Shown one piece after another: positions 15,036 through 22,220 of a stretch of DNA of 33,189 bases (positions within the stretch are counted from its first letter, which is position 1; each line of letters opens with the position of its first letter). The DNA comes from JAWSUT01 sp033549345 (GTDB lineage Bacteria > Bacillota > Dethiobacteria > Dethiobacterales > Dethiobacteraceae): NCBI GenBank assembly GCA_033549345.1, contig JAWSUT010000029.1:1-33189 (forward strand), read 5' to 3'. A program made the translations under genes and the position numbers. The notes under the pieces are model-generated. The model saw nothing but the letters and a program-made list of their open reading frames with translations, had not been told where the DNA came from and did not search any database.

Positions 15036-15477
15036 CTCCTTTGTACTCAAACGAAATCGCATCAAGAAGAACCTGCAGGCTTGCCAGTACCTGTTCCCGT
15101 TTATTTGCCGGCATAGACAGATAGATTCTCCGGTAATAGTCATTCATGCCTGCTTCAATCCCGGCAAAAAGCTTTTTACCGCTGTCGGTCAAAGTAATTG
15201 CAACATACCTTCTGTCCTGCGCATCTTCCACTCTCTTGGCCAGATTGGCGCTGACAAGATTGGATACTGTCCTGCTCATAGTACTCTTTTCCAGACGTAG
15301 CAGCTCCGCCAGTTCATTAAGCGACATTTTACCCGCACGTCCAATCTCCACCAACGCATGGCACTGTGGCAATGTAATGCTGCAGCAGGAAAGCTGATTC
15401 TCCTGCATACCGCCAAGCTTTCTCTCCAGTATTCTGATTAATTCCCGCAGCTGCCCGGACTTATCCGGATGTTCCAT
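15013..15477 (-). CDS. MarR-family transcriptional regulator with CC motif
   Basis: This 154-residue winged-helix repressor has helix-turn-helix MSLNELAELLRLEKSTMSRT, then the wing region around KRVEDAQDRRYVAITLT, followed by dimerisation helices. Just before the DNA-binding domain is CCSITLPQCH, with three cysteines that could sense thiols, oxidants or metal(loid)s. ATG 15477 fits AAGGG 9 nt upstream; ATG 15486 sits directly on that site. It is first in the operon with the overlapping methyltransferase, so it most likely autoregulates the operon. Confidence 0.9.
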   Translation of the reverse strand: MEHPDKSGQLRELIRILERKLGGMQENQLSCCSITLPQCHALVEIGRAGKMSLNELAELLRLEKSTMSRTVSNLVSANLAKRVEDAQDRRYVAITLTDSGKKLFAGIEAGMNDYYRRIYLSMPANKREQVLASLQVLLDAISFEYKGDDYPGEC

Positions 15478-15517
15478 GTAACCCATCCCTTTCTGTGGTT
15501 ATCTATGGCCTGCCTGA

Positions 15518-15547
15518 ATTGTACCATAAAACAGTTGTATATTGCAA
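15518..15547 (-). promoter_or_regulatory. Promoter and possible operator of the marR operon
   Basis: On the minus strand: TTGCAA (15547-15542), an 18-nt spacer and TACAAT (15523-15518). The -35 region overlaps the dyad GTTGCAATATACAAC, a plausible MarR operator. Confidence 0.5.
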
Positions 15548-15564
15548 CATATAAATAAAATTAA

Positions 15565-15591
15565 ATGCCCGGCGGTTTTCATGCCGGGCAT
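15565..15591 (-). terminator. Terminator of the GIY-YIG fusion gene
   Basis: ATGCCCGGC, 9-nt loop, GCCGGGCAT; on the minus strand followed by TTAATTTTATTT. Confidence 0.8.
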
Positions 15592-15616
15592 CAGTCGACC
15601 TAAAAGCACCTTCATA

Positions 15617-16525
15617 CTAATGTTTACGAATAAACTCATCAAGTTCAGCATGCCACTCTTCCGGTTCAAATGTTTTGGGCACCGTCTCCTCAGCAAAGAG
15701 AAGGTCGGCCAGATACCGTGGTTGTTTCCCGCCGATATGCATAGCCTTACAGCAGGACACACAGTAAACAACCACATCGTCGGCGGGCATTTGGGCAGCG
15801 CGTTTTTTCATCTGCTCCTTCACTTTACCGGGAGGCAGTACGCCAAAAAAACTGTCTCCGCAGCAAGTACTGTTTTCCCTGGTATTTTCGGGCTCCTGTA
15901 AATTGATGTTCATTTTTTTCAGCAACATGCGGACAGCTTTGTGCACCCTGGCCTGATCCCGGGTTGGACAGGCATCTAAAATGGACATCCTTTGCCCCTG
16001 ATAATCCGGGAAAGGGAATGTTTCACTTTTAGCCAATACCTCCCAGAGCGAGACCGTGGAAACCGTGTCATAGAGCTCTCTGTAACGCCGGTCGCAGCCG
16101 GCACAGGTGTTAATCACCTCTGTCCCCTCAGAAAGTTTCGGGTCGTGCCGGCAGCAAATCCGGTGTTCTGTCGCCACACCGAGATCGTTCTGTAAAAATA
16201 ACCTGATTTTTTCCGCCAGCTCCGGCTTATAGATCAACAGCGCACATCCCGGCGCAAACACTTTTTTCATAAGCTCCCTCTTTTCTCCCTGGTACAAATC
16301 TGTTTTCAAACGCCTTGGCAACCTTTTAATCTCCCATTCCCTTTTCATCGCTGCTTCTTTATGCAGATGTTCCTCCCAATAAACCATTTCCACCGGCAGT
16401 CTGGCTCGCGTATATTTAGACGCTTTTCCGTCGTTATGCTGCTGCAGTCTTTTCTCAAGACAGGTTGTCCAGCCGGTATAAAGCGTCCCGTCAGCGCATT
16501 TTAGCATGTAGACATAGGCAGGCAT
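15617..16525 (-). CDS. GIY-YIG nuclease domain fused to cysteine-rich CCG-type protein
   Basis: One 302-residue frame joins two domains. Residues 1-82 are a UPF0213-type GIY-YIG domain (YVYMLKCADGTLYTGWT, EKRLQQHN, KREWEIKRLPR). From about 86 (MKKVFAPGCALLIYKPELA) a second protein type begins, with cysteines in CCRHDP, NTCAGC, LDACPTRD, STCCGDSF and YCVSCC. This resembles the CCG-domain cysteine pattern of heterodisulfide-reductase-type Fe-S/thiol proteins. An internal ATG at 16270 has its own strong ribosome site (GAGGGAGCTT), so the second domain may also be made alone (217 residues). ATG 16525 follows AAAGGAGCAAGTG. The function of the fusion is unknown. Confidence 0.8.
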   Translation of the reverse strand: MPAYVYMLKCADGTLYTGWTTCLEKRLQQHNDGKASKYTRARLPVEMVYWEEHLHKEAAMKREWEIKRLPRRLKTDLYQGEKRELMKKVFAPGCALLIYKPELAEKIRLFLQNDLGVATEHRICCRHDPKLSEGTEVINTCAGCDRRYRELYDTVSTVSLWEVLAKSETFPFPDYQGQRMSILDACPTRDQARVHKAVRMLLKKMNINLQEPENTRENSTCCGDSFFGVLPPGKVKEQMKKRAAQMPADDVVVYCVSCCKAMHIGGKQPRYLADLLFAEETVPKTFEPEEWHAELDEFIRKH

Positions 16526-16612
16526 CACTTGCTCCTTTGGCTAAGTTATTTTCTTTTTTCTGCATACCAGTATACAGCCAAACCTTTCAGCAGGCAATCC
16601 TAAACAAGCAAC

Positions 16613-16637
16613 AAAAAAGGAGCATTCCGCTCCCCTT
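16613..16637 (-). terminator. Terminator of the OsmC-family gene
   Basis: On the minus strand GGAGC, loop GGAAT, GCTCC, then TTTTTT. It lies directly behind the gene. Confidence 0.82.
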
Positions 16638-16639
16638 TG

Positions 16640-17038
16640 CTAACCTAAAATTTCAAATGTCGTATTGATTTCGATGTCCGGATGCAGGCTGTGGAGTATA
16701 AAACATTTTTGGTGGCTTTTTGCGATCGCCTGCTCCATCTGCGACTCGGTTACACTTCCCCATACCTTTAGGTGGATATTTATAGCCTTAAAAAGTTCTG
16801 GAGGGTTGGCGGCTTTTTCCCCGGTGAGCACAACCTCAAAGGTTTGTATGTCCAGACCCAATTCTTTGACAGCAGGTGTAAAGAACAGACCGGTGCAGCT
16901 CCCCAGGCTCATCAGCAGCATATCCGGCGGTTTCACCATATCCGTTACCTGAGGTTTAGGGTTGATCTTTATTGCAATGCCGTTTTCGTCTGTTCCCAGA
17001 TAACTTTGCTCTCCCAGCCATTTAACTGTTGTCTTCAT
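16640..17038 (-). CDS. OsmC/Ohr-family protein
   Basis: This 132-residue OsmC-type protein carries the two redox cysteines expected for thiol-dependent peroxide or hydroperoxide reduction: Cys48 in LMSLGSCTGL and a second Cys near 111 in SHQKCFILHSL. KPPDMLLMSLGSC is a family signature. The start codon overlaps the upstream cupin stop by one base (TAATG), with AAAGGGAGG inside the cupin gene, so translation is coupled. It is last in the tetR/cupin/osmC operon and probably serves oxidative or electrophile stress under TetR control. Confidence 0.9.
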   Translation of the reverse strand: MKTTVKWLGEQSYLGTDENGIAIKINPKPQVTDMVKPPDMLLMSLGSCTGLFFTPAVKELGLDIQTFEVVLTGEKAANPPELFKAINIHLKVWGSVTESQMEQAIAKSHQKCFILHSLHPDIEINTTFEILG

Positions 17039-17379
17039 TACGGCCTCCCTTTCTCAGCTGAATTTAAGCTTGGCGTTTTCACATTCAGAAACTCAAACCG
17101 GACATTTTGGTCCGCACGCAGCGCCATAACCGTGTTCGCAGGGCAGACAATAATATCTTTTTCGCCAACGACAGCTTCATCTTCACCGATTCTGATCGTT
17201 CCCTTTCCTACCACAATATAAAAGAAAACATCCACCGGCACACTATGCTCTGCAATCTCTTCACCCGGCTGCAAAATTAAATTGATCACAGAGGCGTTAT
17301 TGTGACTGAACAGTTTCTTGGCTAAAACTCCCCGGTGGTTTCTAAATGCTTCCACGTCCGACATTCTGATCACTTCCAT
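17038..17379 (-). CDS. Cupin domain protein
   Basis: This 113-residue small cupin has motif 1 in PGEEIAEHSVPVDVFFYIVVGKG (one His plus Asp) and motif 2 in KDIIVCPANTVMALRAD, which lacks the usual His. Its metal site is therefore atypical and the function is not readable. It lies 22 nt after the TetR gene and is coupled to the OsmC gene. ATG 17379 has AAAGGA about 9 nt upstream. Cupin and OsmC together suggest a stress or small-molecule detoxification module. Confidence 0.85.
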   Translation of the reverse strand: MEVIRMSDVEAFRNHRGVLAKKLFSHNNASVINLILQPGEEIAEHSVPVDVFFYIVVGKGTIRIGEDEAVVGEKDIIVCPANTVMALRADQNVRFEFLNVKTPSLNSAEKGRP

Positions 17380-17401
17380 GGTATTCCATCCTTTCAGCAG
17401 T

Positions 17402-17968
17402 TTATTTTTTTATGGCCTGCCACAAAAAAAGCGTCAACTCATCTTTTTTTTGGGCATATGCGTTTTGCGAAGTTTTCCTGTTAACATTCATCACAGCACC
17501 TCTGATGGAATGAAAAATGATATGGGCAGTAAAACCGGTGTCCAGGTCCCTGACTTCTCCTTTTTGTTGCCCTTCGAGCAGCATATCTGCAAAAATACCG
17601 GGAAGCTCGCCGATAAACCTTCGTATGCCTGCAAGTTTATGCATTTGCGGATTGGTGCTTTCCTGAATCAACACAGTCGCCAGATTCTGATTCTCAGCCA
17701 GTTCCCTGAAATGAAAGTCTAAAAACAGCTCCAACTTCCGATAAACAGAATGTTCGTTTTGCTTCAAACTCTCCAGAAACTTTTTTCGCTTGGTAAACTC
17801 CTCTGCAAAGATAAAATCCAGGATCTCCTCTTTGCTTTTAAAGTATAAATAAATTGTTCCCACAGCGATGCCGGCTCTGGCAGCAATCATTTTCGGCGTT
17901 GCGCCAAAATAGCCGTTCTCTGCAATAACATCCACCGCGTGTTGCGTAATTAACTCTTTTTTGTCCAT
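17402..17968 (-). CDS. TetR/AcrR-family transcriptional regulator
   Basis: This 188-residue regulator has an N-terminal TetR helix-turn-helix (ITQHAVDVIAENGYFGATPK, then AARAGIAVGTIYLYFKSKEE) with the classic GTIYLYFxSKEE end, and an all-helical ligand domain with no diagnostic residues. ATG 17968 follows GGAGGGTAGT; an upstream ATG at 17998 lies in the operator palindrome. It is first in the operon with the cupin and OsmC genes, with a perfect 20-bp palindrome between the -10 box and the start, so autorepression is likely. The region resembles fatty-acid-responsive TetR regulators only in general form. Confidence 0.92.
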   Translation of the reverse strand: MDKKELITQHAVDVIAENGYFGATPKMIAARAGIAVGTIYLYFKSKEEILDFIFAEEFTKRKKFLESLKQNEHSVYRKLELFLDFHFRELAENQNLATVLIQESTNPQMHKLAGIRRFIGELPGIFADMLLEGQQKGEVRDLDTGFTAHIIFHSIRGAVMNVNRKTSQNAYAQKKDELTLFLWQAIKK

Positions 17969-17978
17969 ACTACCCTCC

Positions 17979-17998
17979 ATGAATGAACGTTCATTCAT
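17979..17998. promoter_or_regulatory. TetR-type operator, perfect 20-bp palindrome
   Basis: ATGAATGAACGTTCATTCAT is fully self-complementary. It lies immediately downstream of the -10 box of the tetR promoter, where a bound repressor would block transcription. TGAATGAACGTTCATTCA is a form common to TetR operators. Confidence 0.85.
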
Positions 17999-18027
17999 AT
18001 TATAGCGTATAATCGTCTCTTATGCAA
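17999..18027 (-). promoter_or_regulatory. Promoter of the tetR-cupin-osmC operon
   Basis: On the minus strand TTGCAT (18027-18022), a 17-nt spacer and a perfect TATAAT (18004-17999). Confidence 0.78.
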
Positions 18028-18046
18028 GCGGAATCATAGTCGGCCT

Positions 18047-18103
18047 GCTATGGATTAAGTTACCAGAAAAAGTAGCCTTGCTGATGGGTAACTTATGCAT
18101 AGC
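18047..18103. repeat. Long imperfect inverted repeat
   Basis: GCTATGGATTAAGTTACC and GGTAACTTATGCATAGC pair over about 14 positions with one interruption, around a 22-nt loop. It has no T-run. It sits between the tetR promoter and the small plus-strand gene at 18151; it may be a folded leader or a regulatory dyad. Confidence 0.5.
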
Positions 18104-18150
18104 AATATACCAAAAAAGGACTGGATAAACTTAACTTAGGGGGTGATCTA

Positions 18151-18294
18151 TTGCTCTTTGATGTGGCAGCCGACATGCTGGAAAAGCTGGAAAAAGAGTT
18201 TCATGAAGCTGACCCGGAAGAAAAAGAACATTTTATCAAGAACTCTCTTTCCCTGCTGAAAGCGATTATCGGAGATTCTGAAACAATCATGTAG
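18151..18294 (+). CDS. Small acidic protein, 47 residues, unknown function
   Basis: TTG 18151 is preceded by AGGGGGTGAT at good distance. The frame codes for 47 residues, mostly charged helix (ADMLEKLEKEFHEADPEEKE) with a hydrophobic end (SLSLLKAIIG). A terminator follows directly. I do not recognise a family. The ribosome site, codon pattern and terminator together support a real gene that is too short for usual ORF cut-offs. Confidence 0.65.
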   Translation: MLFDVAADMLEKLEKEFHEADPEEKEHFIKNSLSLLKAIIGDSETIM

Positions 18295-18296
18295 GG

Positions 18297-18339
18297 CACA
18301 AAGCAGCCCGCTGTCCGTTTGGCAGCGGCTGCTTTGTGT
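18297..18339. terminator. Bidirectional terminator
   Basis: CACAAAGCAGCC-C-GCTG pairs with CAGCGGCTGCTTTGTG (one bulge). It lies between the small gene and the convergent FAD-Rieske gene. Confidence 0.75.
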
Positions 18340-18345
18340 CCACCA

Positions 18346-19884
18346 TCAGTCTATTTGTTCTTTTCCTGTCTTTAACGGTTTCACCGTTGGCTCATCAATA
18401 ATTTCTCCTTCGTATGTAAACCTTGAGCCATGGCAGGGGCAATCCCATGATTTTTCGGCGGAATTCCAGTTTAACTCACAACCCAGATGCGTACAGGTTG
18501 TGTCCACAATATGGAGCGTACCCTGTTCATCTCTGTATGCCCCGACTCTGTCTCCGTCAATGTCAAATACCTTGGCTTCGCCTTTACTGATTTCCACATT
18601 ATCCGGCAGCGCAGCCAGCTTGCCGCTGACCAGATTATTTGCCACATTCAGGTTCTCCACAACAAACGTTTTTGCCGACGCGGAAATCGTTTTACGTGCA
18701 GGGTTATACGCATCATGCCAGGGGCTTTCCCCTTTTGTAATCAGGTCTTTAATGATCATCGCCGAAGCCATGCTGTTTGTCATGCCCCATTTACCGTACC
18801 CCGTGGCCAGATACATATTTGGAGTGCTTTCCAGGAAATGGCCGGTATAGGGGAGACCATCAAGTGTCATGCAGTCCTGGGTGGACCACCTGTAAAGGAT
18901 GTCCTCAACAGTAAAACTCTCATGTGCAAAGCGGGCCAGGTTTTTATAATGCTGCGATGTATCAACACCCTGGCCGGTTTTATGGTGTTCTCCCGCAGCA
19001 AAAATCAGCTCACCGCCCTCATAGGGCTGAAACCGCAATGACCGGCCCGGTTCCTCGGCGGTAATATACATCCCACCGGGATACGCCTCTTTTGCCGTAA
19101 ATGCCATAACATAGGACCTGTCGGGATAGATTCTTGAAAAATACAATCCGGCTTTGTTGTAAATCGGGTAATGGGAGCATAATATCAGCTTTTCTGCTCT
19201 AACGGTTTTCTGCTGTACTGTCTTAACCACATACTGTGTGTTCTCATCATCAATATCCACCACCCGGCTCTGTTCAAAGATATGACTGCCGTCACCCGGA
19301 ATTGTTTTAGCCAGGGGAAGCAGATATTTACGAATATGGAACTGGGCCTGGTTTTCAAAGCATACGGCTGCCTTGACAGGAAAAGGCAATTTTGTATCCT
19401 CTGTAAATGAAGCTTTAATCCCCAGTTCAGCAGCAGTCCGGGCTTCATCGGCGATTTTTTGAATATAACCTTCCCGCTCCGTATAAACATAGGCGTTCTG
19501 TGCTATAAAATCGCAGTCGATCTGATTTTCTTCAATAATTTTCTGAATCGCACGAATTGCGGTTTCATTGGCATCGGCATACTGTTTGGCCACTTCACTA
19601 CTGATCTGTGTCTTTATCTTATTGTAGATCAGATTATGCTGTGAAGTAACTTTCGCTGTTGTATGTCCTGTAGTCCCCTGGGCAATTCGGTCTGCCTCGA
19701 TAACGGCTACGCGCATTCCTTCTTTTTTCAATAAATAGGCACACGTTATCCCTGAAATTCCACCGCCAATGATGGCAACATCCACCGATACATCTTCGTC
19801 CAGAACGGGATAGCCTGTCTGCTCTGTGGATGCTATCCAGTACGGGTGAGGCGGGCCTTTAAAATACGACTCCTCTTGGTTCAT
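18346..19884 (-). CDS. FAD-dependent oxidoreductase with C-terminal Rieske domain
   Basis: This 512-residue protein has an N-terminal DAO-type FAD domain (VAIIGGGISGITCAYLLKKE at about 36-55, then the VIEADRIAQGTTGHTTAKV loop; YLATGYGKWGMTNS near residue 370, the second FAD contact). The C-terminal Rieske [2Fe-2S] domain has the ligands CTHLGC and CPCHGSRF (about 455-482). This architecture (YhfW-like in bacilli) occurs in cytoplasmic proteins of unknown substrate, thought to oxidise an amine or amino acid with electrons passing to the Rieske centre. ATG 19884 follows AAAGGAGGGAAA. The gene is monocistronic. Confidence 0.92.
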   Translation of the reverse strand: MNQEESYFKGPPHPYWIASTEQTGYPVLDEDVSVDVAIIGGGISGITCAYLLKKEGMRVAVIEADRIAQGTTGHTTAKVTSQHNLIYNKIKTQISSEVAKQYADANETAIRAIQKIIEENQIDCDFIAQNAYVYTEREGYIQKIADEARTAAELGIKASFTEDTKLPFPVKAAVCFENQAQFHIRKYLLPLAKTIPGDGSHIFEQSRVVDIDDENTQYVVKTVQQKTVRAEKLILCSHYPIYNKAGLYFSRIYPDRSYVMAFTAKEAYPGGMYITAEEPGRSLRFQPYEGGELIFAAGEHHKTGQGVDTSQHYKNLARFAHESFTVEDILYRWSTQDCMTLDGLPYTGHFLESTPNMYLATGYGKWGMTNSMASAMIIKDLITKGESPWHDAYNPARKTISASAKTFVVENLNVANNLVSGKLAALPDNVEISKGEAKVFDIDGDRVGAYRDEQGTLHIVDTTCTHLGCELNWNSAEKSWDCPCHGSRFTYEGEIIDEPTVKPLKTGKEQID

Positions 19885-19991
19885 TTTTTTCCCTCCTTTA
19901 CTTACTCTGTTTAGTATCCCGGTTTGCAGGTTTATTTATTTCCTAACAACGCAAGAAAGACGCTGATGCGTTTTTCTTTTCAGAGGCGTCT

Positions 19992-20540
19992 TTGTTCAAA
20001 AAAGGAGAACCGAAGCTAAATGTTCGAGTCATTAGGTTAATATTGGATTCCGGAGAAGAAGAAGTTCTTGTCACTAATGTGTTTGATGAAAATTTTAGTA
20101 TTAAGGAGTTCAAAGAGCTTTATTTTAAGCGATGGGGAATTGAAGTTAAATTCAATGAACTGAAGAGCAGACTCCAGATTGAAAACTTTACGGGTGACAC
20201 AGTTATTTCTGTAGAGCAAGACTTTTATGCATCCATATATTTATCTAATATGGCAGCACTTGCGAAAAATGAAGCAAACGAGAAAGTGGCCCAAAATAGA
20301 GAAGGTAAAACTCTAAAATATGAATACAAAGTTAATATAAACATGCTAATTGGCAAATTAAAGGATTCAATGGTACTCATGTTACTAGAAGATAATCCAG
20401 AAAAACGTAAAGCAATGCTTCGCAAGATAATGGAAGAAATATCGCAAAATGTAGTACCTATTCGTCCAGGTAGAAGTAATGTTCGAGGAAAGGGACAAAG
20501 GGCTAATAAATATACTTTAAATCAGAAAGGCTGTTTATAG
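19992..20540 (+). pseudogene. IS4-type transposase, C-terminal fragment
   Basis: The frame holds about 180 residues that match the C-terminal third of an IS4-family DDE transposase. The YREK signature Y-(2)-R-(3)-E-(6)-K is exact in YFKRWGIEVKFNELK, which provides the catalytic Glu. LVTNVFDENFSIKEF and DFYASIYLSNMAAL are also typical. The first two thirds, with both catalytic Asp residues, are absent; the frame starts at a TTG without similarity upstream. The DNA is visibly more AT-rich than its neighbours, which fits a foreign origin. It cannot transpose on its own. Confidence 0.85.
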
Positions 20541-20786
20541 TCTACCCAAGGCTATTCTAATCTGGTGCGTCGTTTAAAAAGTTATAAGCGATAAGGGCTT
20601 GCAAAAATCGTAAGTGTAAGTCCCGGGCATTTTATTCAATTTTTTCCCCGAAAAATAATTTAGGCAATAACTTAAATGATTTCTTCGAAGGTTCATACAA
20701 GCAATTGTTAGTTACTGGTAGCATAGCTTGATGACATTGGTCTGCCGCCCCTTCGACGGGTCTTCGACCCTGACCACCCCGCAAGA

Positions 20787-20807
20787 GTAAGGGGAAATTC
20801 CCCTTAC
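20787..20807. repeat. Perfect 10-bp inverted repeat, one-base centre
   Basis: GTAAGGGGAA, A, TTCCCCTTAC. It sits in the flank of the IS remnant and could be part of a mobile-element end; no gene is attached to it. Confidence 0.6.
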
Positions 20808-20871
20808 AAACCCCTGATAGTCAAGGAAGCACGCTTTTCTGCATGCTTATAATTTCCTTGCCTATAAAAAT

Positions 20872-20889
20872 ACCCGGCACGAGCCGGGT
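20872..20889 (-). terminator. Terminator behind the alpha/beta hydrolase pseudogene
   Basis: ACCCGGC, loop ACGA, GCCGGGT; on the minus strand followed by ATTTTTATAGG. It marks the 3' end of the original hydrolase transcript. Confidence 0.75.
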
Positions 20890-20939
20890 TTTACTGGTTC
20901 CAGGTAACCGCTATTCTGCAAACCGGGTCAAAAATGCCA

Positions 20940-21426
20940 TTAGGAAAACCCGTGTATTGCACATACCAGGCTGGTTGTCTGGATTAGCGGAAAAAGCGGC
21001 AGTCCGTAGAGCTGGCGCAGCTGATGGCTCAGCAAATCCTGCGCAGAAGTATAAGCACAGTCTGAAATCACATATTTTACATTGGCAGGCAGCTCTTTAC
21101 CATCAAAACGGTGGCACCCCCCATGGAAACACCGTGCAGAACAATGACCGAATCTTCACCGTTTCGTGAGATTATTTCATCCACCCACTGCAGACAATCC
21201 AGTCTGTCGTGCCGGCCAAAACCAATGTAGTGTCCCTGACTCTCTCCGTGCCCCCTGTTATCAGGCAGCAATACATTATAGCCACGCTCTTCCAGGTAAA
21301 AACGTGCATACCCGGCCATTGAACGACTGCTGCCGGAATATCCATGAACAAGATTGCCGTTTTCTCTGTGGGTTCTGCAGCCTCCAGATACAACCCCCGC
21401 AGTTTCAACCCGTCAAACCGGTAATC
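20940..21426 (-). pseudogene. Alpha/beta hydrolase, frameshifted and truncated
   Basis: Three minus-strand frames together give one alpha/beta hydrolase: LKLRGLYLEAAEPTEKTAIL, then (after a shift near 21362) VHGYSGSSRSMAGYARF and RGYNVLLPDNRGHGES, with nucleophile motif HGVSMGGA. After a second shift near 21101, GKELPANVKYVISDCAY and SHQLRQLYGLPLFPLIQTT follow. The 5' end is missing: a TGA (21429-21427) precedes the homologous part just behind the pcm stop. The 3' end stops early (at 20940). Both shifts look like single-base losses. The gene is not functional as it stands, unless the shifts are assembly errors. Confidence 0.82.
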
Positions 21427-21444
21427 TCAGCACCATTGATTTTT

Positions 21445-22092
21445 TCAGTCTTCTTCGTCCCATCCTTCTGCTCCCCGCAGAGGTACAAAGGCACATTTCC
21501 CCAGCTTAACAGTTTCTTTACCCTGTGGCGTCTTTTTCAGCAGCAAAAGATCCTGAATATAACTATCGCCGGCCGGAATAACCATTCTGCCCCCCGTCGC
21601 CAGTTGATTGTACAGTGACGGCGGCACCTGCGGTCCGCCGGCGGTTACGAGAATAGCGTCGTAGGGGGCATTCTCCGGCCAACCTTTCGTTCCGTCACCG
21701 ATTTTATAGTGAATACTCCGATATCCCAGCTTCTGCAATCGTTTCTTTGCTTCCACTGAGAGTTGGGCTACCTTTTCTACGGTAAATACTTCGCCGGCCA
21801 TTTCTGCCAGAATAGCTGTCTGGTAGCCCGTTCCCGTGCCAATTTCAAGCACACTTTCCCGGCCGGTCAGGTTCAGTGCCTGTGTCATCAGTGCCACAAT
21901 CAGAGGCTGGGAAATGGTCTGCCCATGCCCCACAGGCAGGGCTGAGTCGGCATATGCCAAATCCTGATCTTCGGCCCTGACAAATTCATGCCGGGGAACA
22001 CGGCGAAAAGCGTCCAACACACGCGTGTCCTTTATCCCGCGGGCAGCCAGCTGTTTCTCGATCATGAATTCCAAGTGATCTTTTTTACTCAT
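21445..22092 (-). CDS. pcm: Protein-L-isoaspartate O-methyltransferase
   Basis: This 215-residue enzyme methylates L-isoaspartyl residues in damaged proteins with SAM, starting their repair. Family hallmarks are MIEKQLAARGIKDTRVLDAF and VPRHEFV at the start, ALPVGHGQTISQPLIVALM, motif I VLEIGTGTGYQTAILAE and DAILVTAGGPQVP. The acidic tail (GAEGWDEED) is complete and the length is normal. ATG 22092 follows GGAGGGGCAG. Upstream it is divergent from nrfA; downstream it runs into the hydrolase pseudogene, which has lost its own start and was probably a second gene of the transcript. Confidence 0.95.
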   Translation of the reverse strand: MSKKDHLEFMIEKQLAARGIKDTRVLDAFRRVPRHEFVRAEDQDLAYADSALPVGHGQTISQPLIVALMTQALNLTGRESVLEIGTGTGYQTAILAEMAGEVFTVEKVAQLSVEAKKRLQKLGYRSIHYKIGDGTKGWPENAPYDAILVTAGGPQVPPSLYNQLATGGRMVIPAGDSYIQDLLLLKKTPQGKETVKLGKCAFVPLRGAEGWDEED

Positions 22093-22220
22093 CTGCCCCT
22101 CCGTTTTTCATTTATGTTTTTATTTTATATTAATGGTTCGTTAATCGGATATTTATTTTTATATATTATAATGTACATGTGAATACTGTCCCATGTCATT
22201 TAATACTAGGAGGGATATTA

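Larger units (their letters stand above)
20541..20939. other. Noncoding, hairpin-rich flank of the IS remnant
   Basis: No credible gene is seen. The left part is AT-rich and may be the right end of the decayed element. The right part turns GC-rich and holds small hairpins: GGGTC-TTC-GACCC (20758-20770) and GTAAGGGGAA-A-TTCCCCTTAC (20787-20807). A terminator for the opposite strand follows at 20872. Confidence 0.5.

Noticed and set aside
21077..21408. Two separate small hydrolase genes
   Set aside because: They are consecutive parts of one alpha/beta hydrolase in different frames, better explained as one broken gene.
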